Source: an uncultured Clostridia bacterium (GTDB lineage Bacteria; Bacillota; Clostridia; Christensenellales; UBA1242). Taken from it: a DNA stretch of 26,121 bases. Shown piece after piece: positions 20,267 through 26,121 of this stretch; position 1 is the first letter of the stretch; each line of letters begins with the position of its first letter. The position numbers and the translations under genes are program-made. The notes below the pieces were generated by a model. The model saw nothing but the letters and a program-made list of their open reading frames with translations, had not been told where the DNA came from and ran no database searches. The stretch spans positions 1 through 26,121 of the forward strand of contig CANQBU010000004.1 of NCBI GenBank assembly GCA_947589615.1. Reading direction: 5' to 3'.

Positions 20267-20707
20267 TTATTCTAATTCAGTATAATTGTCGTTATCGTAT
20301 TTTACGATCTGCTCATTTTCAGCTTGAGTAGGGGTGTCCTTTTGTCCTTCCTTCTGCTGCATATAAAATTTGTATCCGTTTGAGTCAAAGATTCTTAATG
20401 CTCTTTCTTTATCATAATTATTATACATAAACTCAACAGAATCTCTACTTAAAGGTCGATTTGCAAATAAAGTGCTTTGAACTAAAATTGAGACAGCCCA
20501 GTAAGTGCACATGTCATCCACGATTTGTTTACCTTTCTTTGTTCCTAATTTTTCATGAGGAAATTCAAAAAATCTATCACTTGCTCTGTCGAGTTTTTCA
20601 ATAAATTTCTTGTATCCCATGGTTTTACCGCCAATGATTTTTATAAAATTATCTTTTCCTCTTCTGATATAATTTTCCATTTCTTCCATTGTAGCATACG
20701 CTCTCAT
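20267..20707 (-). CDS. hypothetical protein, 146 aa, duplicated family with NDNYTELE tail
   Basis: Unrecognised. A tandem paralogue of the gene at 20879-21337. Both begin MR-x-x-T/M then MENY[IL]R[RK]GKDNFIKI, share the motif VEF[ML]YNNYDKERA in the middle, and end with an almost identical tail QKDTPTQAENEQ...YDNDNYTELE. The N-terminal helix may be a docking segment; the tail is polar and likely disordered. The frame is open to 20770, but that start lies inside the promoter; the ATG at 20705-20707 with AAGGAGG is right. Promoter TTGACA-17-TATAAT (20730-20758). No signal peptide or membrane helix is seen. High conservation of head and tail with a variable middle suggests that the ends bind common partners and the middle differs in target. 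Confidence 0.75.
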   Translation of the reverse strand: MRAYATMEEMENYIRRGKDNFIKIIGGKTMGYKKFIEKLDRASDRFFEFPHEKLGTKKGKQIVDDMCTYWAVSILVQSTLFANRPLSRDSVEFMYNNYDKERALRIFDSNGYKFYMQQKEGQKDTPTQAENEQIVKYDNDNYTELE

Positions 20708-20729
20708 AAAATGCCTCCTTGATAATTTT

Positions 20730-20758
20730 ATTATAACATTGCAATAAAATCTTGTCAA
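20730..20758 (-). promoter_or_regulatory. strong sigma-A promoter
   Basis: -35 TTGACA (20753-20758), a 17-bp spacer and extended -10 TGtTATAAT (hexamer 20730-20735), nearly identical to the promoter of the paralogue at 21358-21386. Confidence 0.85.
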
Positions 20759-20829
20759 TACTCCTTCCAATAAATAGGGAAGTTAGGGGAGTAATCAAAA
20801 TAATATTTTATTCAAAAGAATTTAATGCA

Positions 20830-20877
20830 AAAAAATAAAGTCTTTCAATGGAAAAACCAAATTAGACTTTATTTTTT
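20830..20877 (-). terminator. terminator of the gene at 20879-21337
   Basis: AAAAAATAAAGTCT (20830-20843) pairs with AGACTTTATTTTTT (20864-20877). It is a duplicate of the terminator at 20228-20262 but with a longer (20-nt) loop. Confidence 0.75.
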
Positions 20878-20878
20878 C

Positions 20879-21337
20879 TTATTCTAATTCAGTATAATTG
20901 TCGTTATCATATACCTGTTTTACGCTCTGCTCATTTTCAGCTTGAGTAGGGGTATCCTTTTGTCCTTTCTTTTGCCGCATCTCAAATTCCATTCTGCTTG
21001 AGTCATAAATACTAAATGCCCTCTCTTTATCATAGTTGTTATACAAAAATTCTACTGTTTCTTTTGTTAATGGTATAAGGTTGCCTTGCTTAAAAAAATA
21101 GTCGTTGCACAGAATCAAAATTGAGATTGCCAAAAAAGAGTTAAATTTTTCTACAATTTGTTGACCACGTTCTGTCCAGAGTTTATCTTGTGGGAAATTG
21201 GAAAGATTTTTATCTGCTTCCTTAAGATTATCGACAAAGTCCATAAATTCCATGGGTCTATTTCCAAGTATTTTTATAAAATTATCCTTTCCTTTTCTGA
21301 GATAATTTTCCATTTCGCTCATTGTCATCGTTCTCAT
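20879..21337 (-). CDS. hypothetical protein, 152 aa, duplicated family with NDNYTELE tail
   Basis: Upstream member of the tandem pair with the gene at 20267-20707. Shared features are MENYLRKGKDNFIKILG at the N-terminus, VEFLYNNYDKERA near residue 105, and the C-terminal QKDTPTQAENEQ and YDNDNYTELE. The middle (about 30-95) differs more: EADKNLSNFPQDKLW here against RASDRFFEFPHEKLG in the paralogue. The last 20-30 codons are nearly identical in DNA too, which suggests recent duplication or gene conversion. The ATG at 21335-21337 follows AGGGGGC. It has its own promoter and terminator, so each copy is a free-standing unit. No function can be given. Confidence 0.75.
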   Translation of the reverse strand: MRTMTMSEMENYLRKGKDNFIKILGNRPMEFMDFVDNLKEADKNLSNFPQDKLWTERGQQIVEKFNSFLAISILILCNDYFFKQGNLIPLTKETVEFLYNNYDKERAFSIYDSSRMEFEMRQKKGQKDTPTQAENEQSVKQVYDNDNYTELE

Positions 21338-21357
21338 AAATGCCCCCTTGATAATTT

Positions 21358-21386
21358 ATTATAACATTGCAATGAAATTTTGTCAA
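21358..21386 (-). promoter_or_regulatory. strong sigma-A promoter
   Basis: -35 TTGACA (21381-21386), a 17-bp spacer and extended -10 TGtTATAAT (hexamer 21358-21363). Confidence 0.85.
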
Positions 21387-21499
21387 TACTGTTTTCAATG
21401 AATAATGAAAACTAGGGGGTAATCAAAATGAGATTTTATTCAAAAGGATTATTAATGCAAAAGAACACACTATAAACTCGCCGCTGTCCTTGCGTCCAT

Positions 21500-21546
21500 A
21501 AAAAATGCACCTCCTTAAGAAGTCTCTTTTATGAGATGCATTTTTT
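21500..21546 (-). terminator. terminator of the rpmH operon
   Basis: AAAAAATGCA (21500-21509) pairs with TGCATTTTTT (21537-21546). On the minus strand it is followed by a T-run. It lies just after khpB, which is the last gene of the operon. Confidence 0.75.
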
Positions 21547-21551
21547 AAATT

Positions 21552-22397
21552 TTAGTCATTTTCCTCTTTTAAGAAAACCATTACATATCTATGAGGTTCT
21601 TCTCCGCGACTCATAGTCACAACTCGTGGGTCATCGGCAAGTGTCGCATGGATAATTCTTCTTTCGCTTGGGTTCATTGGGTCAAGTCTTGCATATCTTC
21701 CCGTTCGGACAACCTTTTCTGCCGTCTTTTTGGCAAGTTCGGCAAGGACTTCGCTCCTTCTTTCTTTATAGCCGCCAATGTCGAGTAAAATTCTCTTTTC
21801 AGTTTTTCCGGCTGCCGCACAAAGCACTCTGTTTATTGCGTAATAGCATTCGCCGCGATGTCCAATCATATCGCCAAGATTTTCGCCAACAACGCTGTAT
21901 GTGACATATTTCTCGTCCTCACTTGTGTTAATTTGGACATCTTTGCCTGCCGCTTTAAACAGTCCTTCGAGAAATTCTACAGGGTCAACGCCTTTTACGT
22001 CTCCGCCCTCTTCAATACTATCGACGTCTACTTTTTCTTCCTCGACCTCTTTTTCTTCTTTTTTCAGCACTTTTTCTTGTTTTTTAACTTCTTTTTTGTT
22101 CTCTTTTTCCTCTTCTTTGGTTTCCTTCTTTTCTTCTTTTGTGATTTTCTTTTCTTCTTTAGTAATTTCTTCTTTTGTAGTTTCTTCTTTTGTTTCCTTT
22201 ACTGTCTCTTTAACAGTATGTTTTTCATATTTTGCCTTAGCATCTTCGGAAATTGTAACAAGTACTCTTGCCTTTTTAAACAAACCTCCTTCGCTCAATA
22301 TCTTTATATCGACATCTTCGCGAGGTGCTTTCAATTCAAAAAGTGCGTTTTCGATTGCCTGTTCAATATTTTTTCCTATTCCCTCGGCTGATAACAT
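21552..22397 (-). CDS. khpB: RNA-binding protein KhpB (Jag)
   Basis: 281 residues in the standard order. A Jag_N domain covers 1-50 (AEGIGKNIEQAIENALFEL, then GGLFKKARVLVTI). A long Lys/Glu-rich low-complexity linker covers about 58-125. A KH domain with GDMIGHRGE lies near 180, and an R3H domain near 245-275 has SERRIIHATLADDPRV and the closing EEPHRYVMVFL. KhpB (with KhpA) binds RNA and affects cell elongation and division in Gram-positives, and the gene sits with yidC in most Bacillota. The linker is longer and more repetitive (repeats of the KEE/TKEE type) than in many homologues. The ATG at 22397 follows GGGAGG. It is 20 bp after yidC, last of the rpmH-rnpA-yidD-yidC-khpB operon, and has a terminator at 21500-21546. 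Normally mnmE follows; it does not here. Confidence 0.93.
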   Translation of the reverse strand: MLSAEGIGKNIEQAIENALFELKAPREDVDIKILSEGGLFKKARVLVTISEDAKAKYEKHTVKETVKETKEETTKEEITKEEKKITKEEKKETKEEEKENKKEVKKQEKVLKKEEKEVEEEKVDVDSIEEGGDVKGVDPVEFLEGLFKAAGKDVQINTSEDEKYVTYSVVGENLGDMIGHRGECYYAINRVLCAAAGKTEKRILLDIGGYKERRSEVLAELAKKTAEKVVRTGRYARLDPMNPSERRIIHATLADDPRVVTMSRGEEPHRYVMVFLKEEND

Positions 22398-22417
22398 ATT
22401 TTTCCTCCCTAATGTTA

Positions 22418-23815
22418 TTAAAATTTTCTTGAATAGTCAACGTTGTTTAAATCTTTTTTCTCTTTTTTCGCTTTACGCTTGTCCATAACGAAATCTACAA
22501 GCATGAGTTGTGGAACGAGTAGCAGTCCCGACACGATTTGCCCAGTCAGCATATAAATCGAGAACACGCTGTTGTAGAATAGGGCAAACACGCCAAGTAA
22601 GATTGGCACGATATATTGTGCAATTTTGCCTTTTTCTTCCACTTTTGGCAAGCCTTTCTTTTTGTTTTTTCTATTGTTATAGAATTTTGTGAGTTGCATT
22701 GTCAAAAATGCCGCTGCAATACAGAGAATTGGCAAAATGAAGTATCCATTTGTTCTGCTCTTTTGGGCTTTTAAGTCGGGCATGAAGGCATTGTAAATTC
22801 GCTCTTCATCTTCTTCAAACGAGTTTCGCACTTGCCCTCTTAATGTGCTATAACTTACAATTGATTTATTGAATGGTGTATCTGCAATCCAGATATTCTC
22901 AATCCATAAGAAACTATCCTTTGTCTTGTCATAGACGCTTGTTACATTTTCCATTGCAACATTTTGAATTGCTTGTGACAGGTAAAGTTTTTCTTCCACT
23001 GGGTTTCCGTCCTTATCGGTCACAGTAACGGTGTCAAGCAGAACATCTTTGCTCCCTTCTTCCTCGCCTTCTTCGTAGACAGGGAAGTATTGGTCAAGCA
23101 GGTTTATAATGTTTTCGTTTTCTTTGACATTGATTTCGACGATGTCACCCTTGTAGTCGAGAATTGGCTTCTTTGAAGAAAAGTCCTCTTTGTATTCGGT
23201 TTCATCAAGTTTCAACTCGTTATACATTAAACTAATCGTCTTATTTTCATCATCAATGACAAACTTTAAGTTTTCATAATCTTTGAAATGTTCAAGCCTG
23301 TCCAGTCTGTCTTCTTCGGACAGTGGATTTCCTTCGTCGTCGGAAGTAAGATATTTATTTGTAAGATTTACACAATTTACATATGTATATCTTATACTTT
23401 CGTAACTGTTTGCAATTTTGTAAGCAGCCATTGAGTTAAGTCCTGCAAATAGTGTGAAGAATATAAACAGGTTTAATCCCATAACTACAAGTGATAATGC
23501 ACAACTTCCGTAATAACTCTTCCCGTAATATTTTTTATATACTTCGTTTTGCTTTTGTTGTAAAACTTGTGGTTGTTTTTCATATTTTGCTTTAATCTTT
23601 GCAAGTTCGGGTTGCATTTTTGCTTGCACCGAGTTCATATATTGTTGGTTGAACTTCGTTCCCGTATCGATAAGCCCCCAGATGAGTCTTATCACGACGG
23701 TTAATAGTATGACAGCAAGCACATAGTTTTTTGTCGCCCCCTCAAACGCTCGAATGATTTTAATCCATACTCCGCTTGGCTCTTGCACCGACAAAAGACT
23801 GCTTATAAAAGCCAT
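22418..23815 (-). CDS. yidC: membrane protein insertase YidC/Oxa1, with large insertion
   Basis: 465 residues. First membrane helix YVLAVILLTVVIRLIWGLI (31-49) with the groove arginine R43; then a charged cytoplasmic hairpin MQPELAKIKAKYEKQPQVLQ (67-86); the second helix LSLVVMGLNLFIFFTLFAG (108-126); the typical FLWIENIWIADTPF (302-315); and helices at 356-373, 399-417 and 418-437, with a basic tail KRKAKKEKK. The enzyme inserts membrane proteins with or without SecYEG. There are about 170 additional acidic residues (131-300) between helix 2 and the FLWI motif, on the outer face of the membrane. There is no lipobox at the N-terminus as in Bacillus SpoIIIJ. ATG follows AAAGGAG and overlaps yidD by 13 bp. 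Confidence 0.9.
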   Translation of the reverse strand: MAFISSLLSVQEPSGVWIKIIRAFEGATKNYVLAVILLTVVIRLIWGLIDTGTKFNQQYMNSVQAKMQPELAKIKAKYEKQPQVLQQKQNEVYKKYYGKSYYGSCALSLVVMGLNLFIFFTLFAGLNSMAAYKIANSYESIRYTYVNCVNLTNKYLTSDDEGNPLSEEDRLDRLEHFKDYENLKFVIDDENKTISLMYNELKLDETEYKEDFSSKKPILDYKGDIVEINVKENENIINLLDQYFPVYEEGEEEGSKDVLLDTVTVTDKDGNPVEEKLYLSQAIQNVAMENVTSVYDKTKDSFLWIENIWIADTPFNKSIVSYSTLRGQVRNSFEEDEERIYNAFMPDLKAQKSRTNGYFILPILCIAAAFLTMQLTKFYNNRKNKKKGLPKVEEKGKIAQYIVPILLGVFALFYNSVFSIYMLTGQIVSGLLLVPQLMLVDFVMDKRKAKKEKKDLNNVDYSRKF

Positions 23816-24066
23816 TTTTCATCTCCTTTTATATTCATTGGAATGGGGTCGTATCCATATTCATCTCCAGGAGTACATCTCAATATTCTTTTAACCCCAA
23901 GCCCTATTCCCTTAATTCCGAATGATGAAATTGCGTCTAGGCAGTAGCTAGAGCAAGTGGGATAAAATTTACAATTTTTGGGCAAAAGTGGGCTGATAGC
24001 CACTTTATAAAAATATATTGGGAGTTTTAAAATAAAGGTAAAAACCTTTTTACATAGTTTTCTCAT
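23803..24066 (-). CDS. yidD: membrane protein insertion efficiency factor YidD
   Basis: 87 residues. It matches the YidD pattern: LPIYFYKVAISPLLPKNCKF, with the Cys-rich signature C-K-F-Y-P-T-C-S-S-Y-C (about 32-42), then AISSFGIKGIGLGVKRILRC and PGDEYGYDPIP near the end. A small inner-face protein with an amphipathic helix that helps YidC-dependent insertion. Three clustered Cys are conserved in the family. It overlaps rnpA by 17 bp and yidC by 13 bp, indicating tight translational coupling. AAAAGGTAAAG lies before the ATG at 24066. A short N-terminal hydrophobic helix (FTFILKLPIYFYKVA) is visible. All as expected. Confidence 0.95.
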   Translation of the reverse strand: MRKLCKKVFTFILKLPIYFYKVAISPLLPKNCKFYPTCSSYCLDAISSFGIKGIGLGVKRILRCTPGDEYGYDPIPMNIKGDEKWLL

Positions 24067-24427
24067 TTAAGTCTTTACCTTTTCTGAAAATATCAAGAAT
24101 TTCCTTTTCAATTTGTTTATAGTCCAGTTCGCCAGCGCCTTCTCTCGCCTTCAATACATAGTTTCTTTTAGGCGTAAGCAGGTCATTTTTTCTCACAATT
24201 TCCTTTAGTCGTCTGCGCAAAAGGTTTCTTTTCCATGCTTTTCCGATTTTCTTTGAAATTGAATATCCAATCTTATAGCAGTTAAACCTGCTGTTACAGT
24301 AAAACAGTGTGAAATGTTTTGAGCTTTTTCGCTCGCCATTTCGAAAAAGGTAGTTGAACTGACTGTTTTTCTTTAATCTATGGTCTAACCTCTCTTTTGT
24401 TTTAAGCAGATAATTTTTTTCTTCCAC
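24050..24427 (-). CDS. rnpA: ribonuclease P protein component RnpA
   Basis: 125 residues. The family signature is clear: RLKKNSQFNYLFRNGERKSS near the start, then IGYSISKKIGKAWKRNLLRR with the RNR-type box (K-R-N-x-x-R-R-x-L-K-E) near residues 67-77. It binds precursor tRNA leaders and the catalytic RNase P RNA. The start is uncertain. A GTG at 24425-24427 opens the frame and overlaps the last 26 bp of rpmH. The ribosome binding site before it is weak (AGAAGAAG, itself rpmH coding), and no ATG occurs before the conserved core. An extended N-terminus, or translation coupled to rpmH, is likely. The overlap with yidD is 17 bp. Confidence 0.93.
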   Translation of the reverse strand: MEEKNYLLKTKERLDHRLKKNSQFNYLFRNGERKSSKHFTLFYCNSRFNCYKIGYSISKKIGKAWKRNLLRRRLKEIVRKNDLLTPKRNYVLKAREGAGELDYKQIEKEILDIFRKGKDLNEKTM

Positions 24428-24536
24428 GATTTCTTCTTCTTTTTAAAACATTTCTGCCACCAGTTGTTCTCATTCTTTCTCTAAAACCATGAACTTTGCT
24501 TCTTTGTTTCTTCTTAGGTTGATAAGTTCTTTTCAT
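24402..24536 (-). CDS. rpmH: 50S ribosomal protein L34
   Basis: 44 codons. Translation from the ATG at 24534-24536 gives MKRTYQPKKKQRSKVHGF, then RERMRTTGGRNVLKRRR and the end KKLSA, which matches L34 along its whole length. It is a very basic protein of the large ribosomal subunit. The ATG has GGAGG upstream and a perfect promoter at 24570-24598. It is the first gene of the five-gene operon running to khpB. In most bacteria dnaA lies on the other side of rpmH, and the origin between them; here dut is found instead. Confidence 0.97.
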   Translation of the reverse strand: MKRTYQPKKKQRSKVHGFRERMRTTGGRNVLKRRRNRGRKKLSA

Positions 24537-24569
24537 GACGTAGCCTCCTTTTTTAATATTAACTACTCA

Positions 24570-24598
24570 ATTATATTAAAAAATTTACCGTTTGTCAA
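24570..24598 (-). promoter_or_regulatory. consensus sigma-A promoter of the rpmH operon
   Basis: -35 TTGACA (24593-24598), a 17-bp spacer and -10 TATAAT (24570-24575): both hexamers perfect. The leader of about 25-30 nt carries AAGGAGG. Confidence 0.9.
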
Positions 24599-24660
24599 GC
24601 GAAAATATATATCCAACTTTCAGTAAAATTCTTTAATTTGTTATTAAACCGATTTTGTTG

Positions 24661-25179
24661 TCATTTATTGCTGCTTCCAAACCCTTTATCGCCCCGTTCT
24701 GATGGTATCTCTTGTAGTGCTTTAATACTTATTTCCTTCTCGTCCATTTTCTCCACGCGATGTATTATCCCTTGTGCAATCGCTTTCGCCGTTGAGTAAT
24801 ACATAAAATCGCGGTCCTTTATCTTTTTCCTTATCTCCTCCTCGCCGTATAATGACAGCACGATTGGATATGAGTTTGCGTTATAAAGTGCCACTTTAAT
24901 CTCGCCGCGGTAGCCGCTATCCACTATCCCGCCGCAAATCTTCATACCCTTTGAGCCTGTCGATGAGCGCTCTTCAAGTTGGAGATAATAGTCCTCGCTT
25001 GACGCCCATGATATTCCAGTTGGAATGAGTGCGACTTTGAATGGCTCAATTAGTATGTAGTCCTCATCGAAGGAAGCGTAAAAGTCATAGCCCGCATTTT
25101 CGGCTTTCTTTGTCGGAATTATCGCGTCCGCACGCAGTTTTGCCCAGTAAATCCTGTTCCTATTCTCAAAATAATCCAT
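24661..25179 (-). CDS. dut: dUTP diphosphatase (dUTPase)
   Basis: 172 residues with the five trimeric dUTPase motifs: AENAGYDFYA (26-35), ERSSTGSKG (70-78), GIVDSGYRGEIKVALYN (84-100, with catalytic Asp87), the AIAQGII motif 4 (133-139), and SERGDKGFGSS at the end (160-170, the flexible arm). It hydrolyses dUTP to dUMP and pyrophosphate, which keeps uracil out of DNA. Between motifs 3 and 4 there is an insertion of about 25 residues (LYGEEEIRKKIKDRDFMYYS), which is more than in the standard bacterial enzyme and recalls variants found in some Clostridia and their phages. ATG follows GAGGT. The promoter is TTGACA-18-TATAAT. It is alone, replacing dnaA as neighbour of rpmH. Confidence 0.93.
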   Translation of the reverse strand: MDYFENRNRIYWAKLRADAIIPTKKAENAGYDFYASFDEDYILIEPFKVALIPTGISWASSEDYYLQLEERSSTGSKGMKICGGIVDSGYRGEIKVALYNANSYPIVLSLYGEEEIRKKIKDRDFMYYSTAKAIAQGIIHRVEKMDEKEISIKALQEIPSERGDKGFGSSNK

Positions 25180-25199
25180 GTTTCTACCTCACTTTCTCT

Positions 25200-25229
25200 A
25201 TTATATCACGCCGCACCGCTAATTGTCAA
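25200..25229 (-). promoter_or_regulatory. dut promoter
   Basis: -35 TTGACA (25224-25229), an 18-bp spacer and extended -10 TGaTATAAT (hexamer 25200-25205). Transcription would start about 14 nt before the ATG. Confidence 0.8.
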
Positions 25230-25255
25230 AGTTTACTGACAAAAAACTCAAACCA

Positions 25256-25361
25256 GGAGACTTAGTCTCCATTTTTAGCGAGGAGACTTAGTCTCCTAAA
25301 AGAGAGCGTTATGAGATACTTGAATTATAATTCATTCGTTAGTGATGGAAACTTAGTCTCC
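25256..25361 (+). repeat. dispersed hairpin-core repeat, copy 4
   Basis: Two perfect palindromes GGAGACTTAGTCTCC (25256-25270, 25282-25296), the core TAAAAGAGAGCG (about 25297-25308), a 25-nt spacer, ATTCGTTAGTGATG, and a third, imperfect palindrome GGAAACTTAGTCTCC (25347-25361) with one mismatch. It ends right at the -35 of the kinase-like gene promoter. Confidence 0.8.
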
Positions 25362-25390
25362 TTGATTTTTTAATGAACTTGTGCTATAAT
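25362..25390 (+). promoter_or_regulatory. promoter giving a leaderless transcript
   Basis: -35 TTGATT (25362-25367), a 17-bp spacer and -10 TATAAT (25385-25390). The expected start of transcription (about 7 nt on) falls at or next to the ATG at 25397-25399. Confidence 0.65.
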
Positions 25391-25396
25391 ACCTAT

Positions 25397-26074
25397 ATGA
25401 AGATATTAAATATAACTCCTGAAGAATTATCAAGAATAATAAGGAATAAAGAGGCCGTTAGTCATGGAAGTAATGGCCTTGTTGTAAAACTAAATGAAAA
25501 TGAATTATTCAAGTTTAACTATAAAGATTTTATACTCGATTTTTTTGTCGATGAAAATAATATGCTTGATTTTAAAAATATAGGTGACATATCTAAAACT
25601 ATAGAAATAAGAAAAAACACAAATATATCAATCTATAATAATGCCGATTCTGATAGGGTGAAAATGATTAAGTTGGCGATGAATAAACAAAAACAAATAA
25701 ATCATACCTCTCTCACTCTAGGTCTTGTTTATATTAATAATTATTGTGTGGGCTACTTGCTTAAATATCATAAAAACATGACATCTTTATATGATTACCA
25801 AACAAAACAAAATCTATCGGAAGGCGAAAAGAAAGACATATTAAACAAAATAGAAATAGCAATGAATGAATTACTCAAAAACTACATTTACTTAAATGAC
25901 TTTACTACGCATAATATTCTTTATAACCCTACTAAAAAAGAAATTGAAATTATTGACCTTGAAGATTCTTTAACCTGCTTTAATGAAAGAAATGCTTTTA
26001 GGGAAAAGGAGATGCAAGAAAGATTTCAAAAAATTAAAAATTCCTTTTTCCCTGAACAAGAGATGGTGTCTTAA
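25397..26074 (+). CDS. protein-kinase-like fold protein, 225 aa, probably leaderless
   Basis: The sequence has kinase-fold marks: a glycine-rich loop HGSNGLVVKL (23-32) with a lysine in LFKF as the possible ATP lysine; a catalytic loop LNDFTTHNIL where D and N have the D-x-x-x-x-N spacing of HRDLKPEN; and IIDLED in place of DFG (about 180-185). The histidine of the HRD motif is replaced. The size, about 225 residues, is small for a protein kinase and closer to aminoglycoside-phosphotransferase or RIO-like minimal kinases. The substrate is unknown. The frame is open to an ATG at 25373, but this lies inside the promoter, so the ATG at 25397 is preferred; it has no Shine-Dalgarno. A palindromic terminator (26073-26096) belongs to the next repeat copy. 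Confidence 0.65.
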   Translation: MKILNITPEELSRIIRNKEAVSHGSNGLVVKLNENELFKFNYKDFILDFFVDENNMLDFKNIGDISKTIEIRKNTNISIYNNADSDRVKMIKLAMNKQKQINHTSLTLGLVYINNYCVGYLLKYHKNMTSLYDYQTKQNLSEGEKKDILNKIEIAMNELLKNYIYLNDFTTHNILYNPTKKEIEIIDLEDSLTCFNERNAFREKEMQERFQKIKNSFFPEQEMVS

Positions 26075-26096
26075 GGGTATTATACCCTTTTTTTAT
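26073..26096 (+). terminator. palindromic terminator of the kinase-like gene
   Basis: AAGGGTAT-T-ATACCCTT (26073-26089) is a perfect palindrome, and a run of T follows it. It begins one base before the end of the TAA stop codon (26072-26074). Confidence 0.8.
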
Positions 26097-26121
26097 CACT
26101 TCGTTTAATGGTATTTAAAGA
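26075..26121 (+). repeat. dispersed hairpin-core repeat, copy 5 (cut by the window end)
   Basis: Left palindrome GGGTATTATACCC (26075-26087), T-run, then CACTTCGTTTAATGG and TATTTAAAGA, which matches the core start of copies 1 and 2 (CACTTCATTTAGTGA, AATTAAAAGA). The rest is outside the window. Confidence 0.7.

Noticed and set aside
20708..20770. Upstream extension of the 146-residue protein
   Set aside because: The extension covers the -35 and -10 boxes; the ATG at 20707 has a consensus ribosome binding site and matches the start of the paralogue.
21858..22488. Long plus-strand open frames opposite khpB (177 and 195 codons)
   Set aside because: They are antisense shadows of the Lys/Glu-rich linker of KhpB, giving Phe- and Ser-rich low-complexity products without start signals.

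Overview
The window looks like chromosomal DNA from an AT-rich, spore-forming, anaerobic Bacillota (Clostridia-type). The signs are strong Shine-Dalgarno sequences, many textbook sigma-A promoters with a TGnTATAAT -10 element, a rubrerythrin, a CotF-like spore coat pair, two Spo0A-type DNA-binding proteins, and two origin-proximal cassettes (parA-parB-parS and rpmH-rnpA-yidD-yidC-khpB). I cannot name the species. Many of the remaining genes match nothing I recognise, which fits an uncultured lineage.

Layout. Positions 1-558 carry no gene, only inverted repeats. From 559 to 13372 nearly all genes lie on the minus strand and form an accessory block: an Ig-like/beta-rich protein with a disrupted start, unknown small proteins, a CotF-type coat pair, and an operon (8823 down to 4411) encoding a proline-punctuated amphipathic repeat protein, a small coiled-coil protein and two tandem WG-repeat paralogues. 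Two further large paralogues of the repeat protein follow, each with its own promoter and terminator, then a GNAT acetyltransferase and a receiver-less Spo0A C-terminal domain protein. On the plus strand come parA and parB (13730-15533), a 1.5-kb gene-free region with five parS sites, and rubrerythrin. A mixed block of small unknown genes follows, with a second receiver-less Spo0A-type protein and a tandemly duplicated 146/152-residue family. The minus-strand rpmH operon (24536 down to 21552), dut, and a leaderless kinase-fold gene close the window. The usual neighbours dnaA, mnmE, mnmG and rsmG are absent, so the origin neighbourhood has been rearranged.

How the parts may work together. ParA, ParB and the parS cluster form a complete chromosome-segregation module. 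The two stand-alone Spo0A_C proteins flank it, and one has an exact 0A box beside its own promoter, so a link between sporulation control and segregation is a reasonable inference. The three repeat proteins share four prolines spaced 32, 34 and 32 residues apart inside a Gly/Ala-rich hydrophobic stretch, which suggests a membrane- or lipid-surface-binding fold. One of them is co-transcribed with WG-repeat proteins that end in hydrophobic Gly/Ala segments.

The most unusual non-coding signal is a dispersed repeat family at about 0.3, 4.2-4.4, 13.4-13.6, 25.3 and 26.1 kb. A conserved core is flanked by 13-17-nt palindromes whose arms change in a compensating way from copy to copy, so hairpin pairing is kept while sequence is not.
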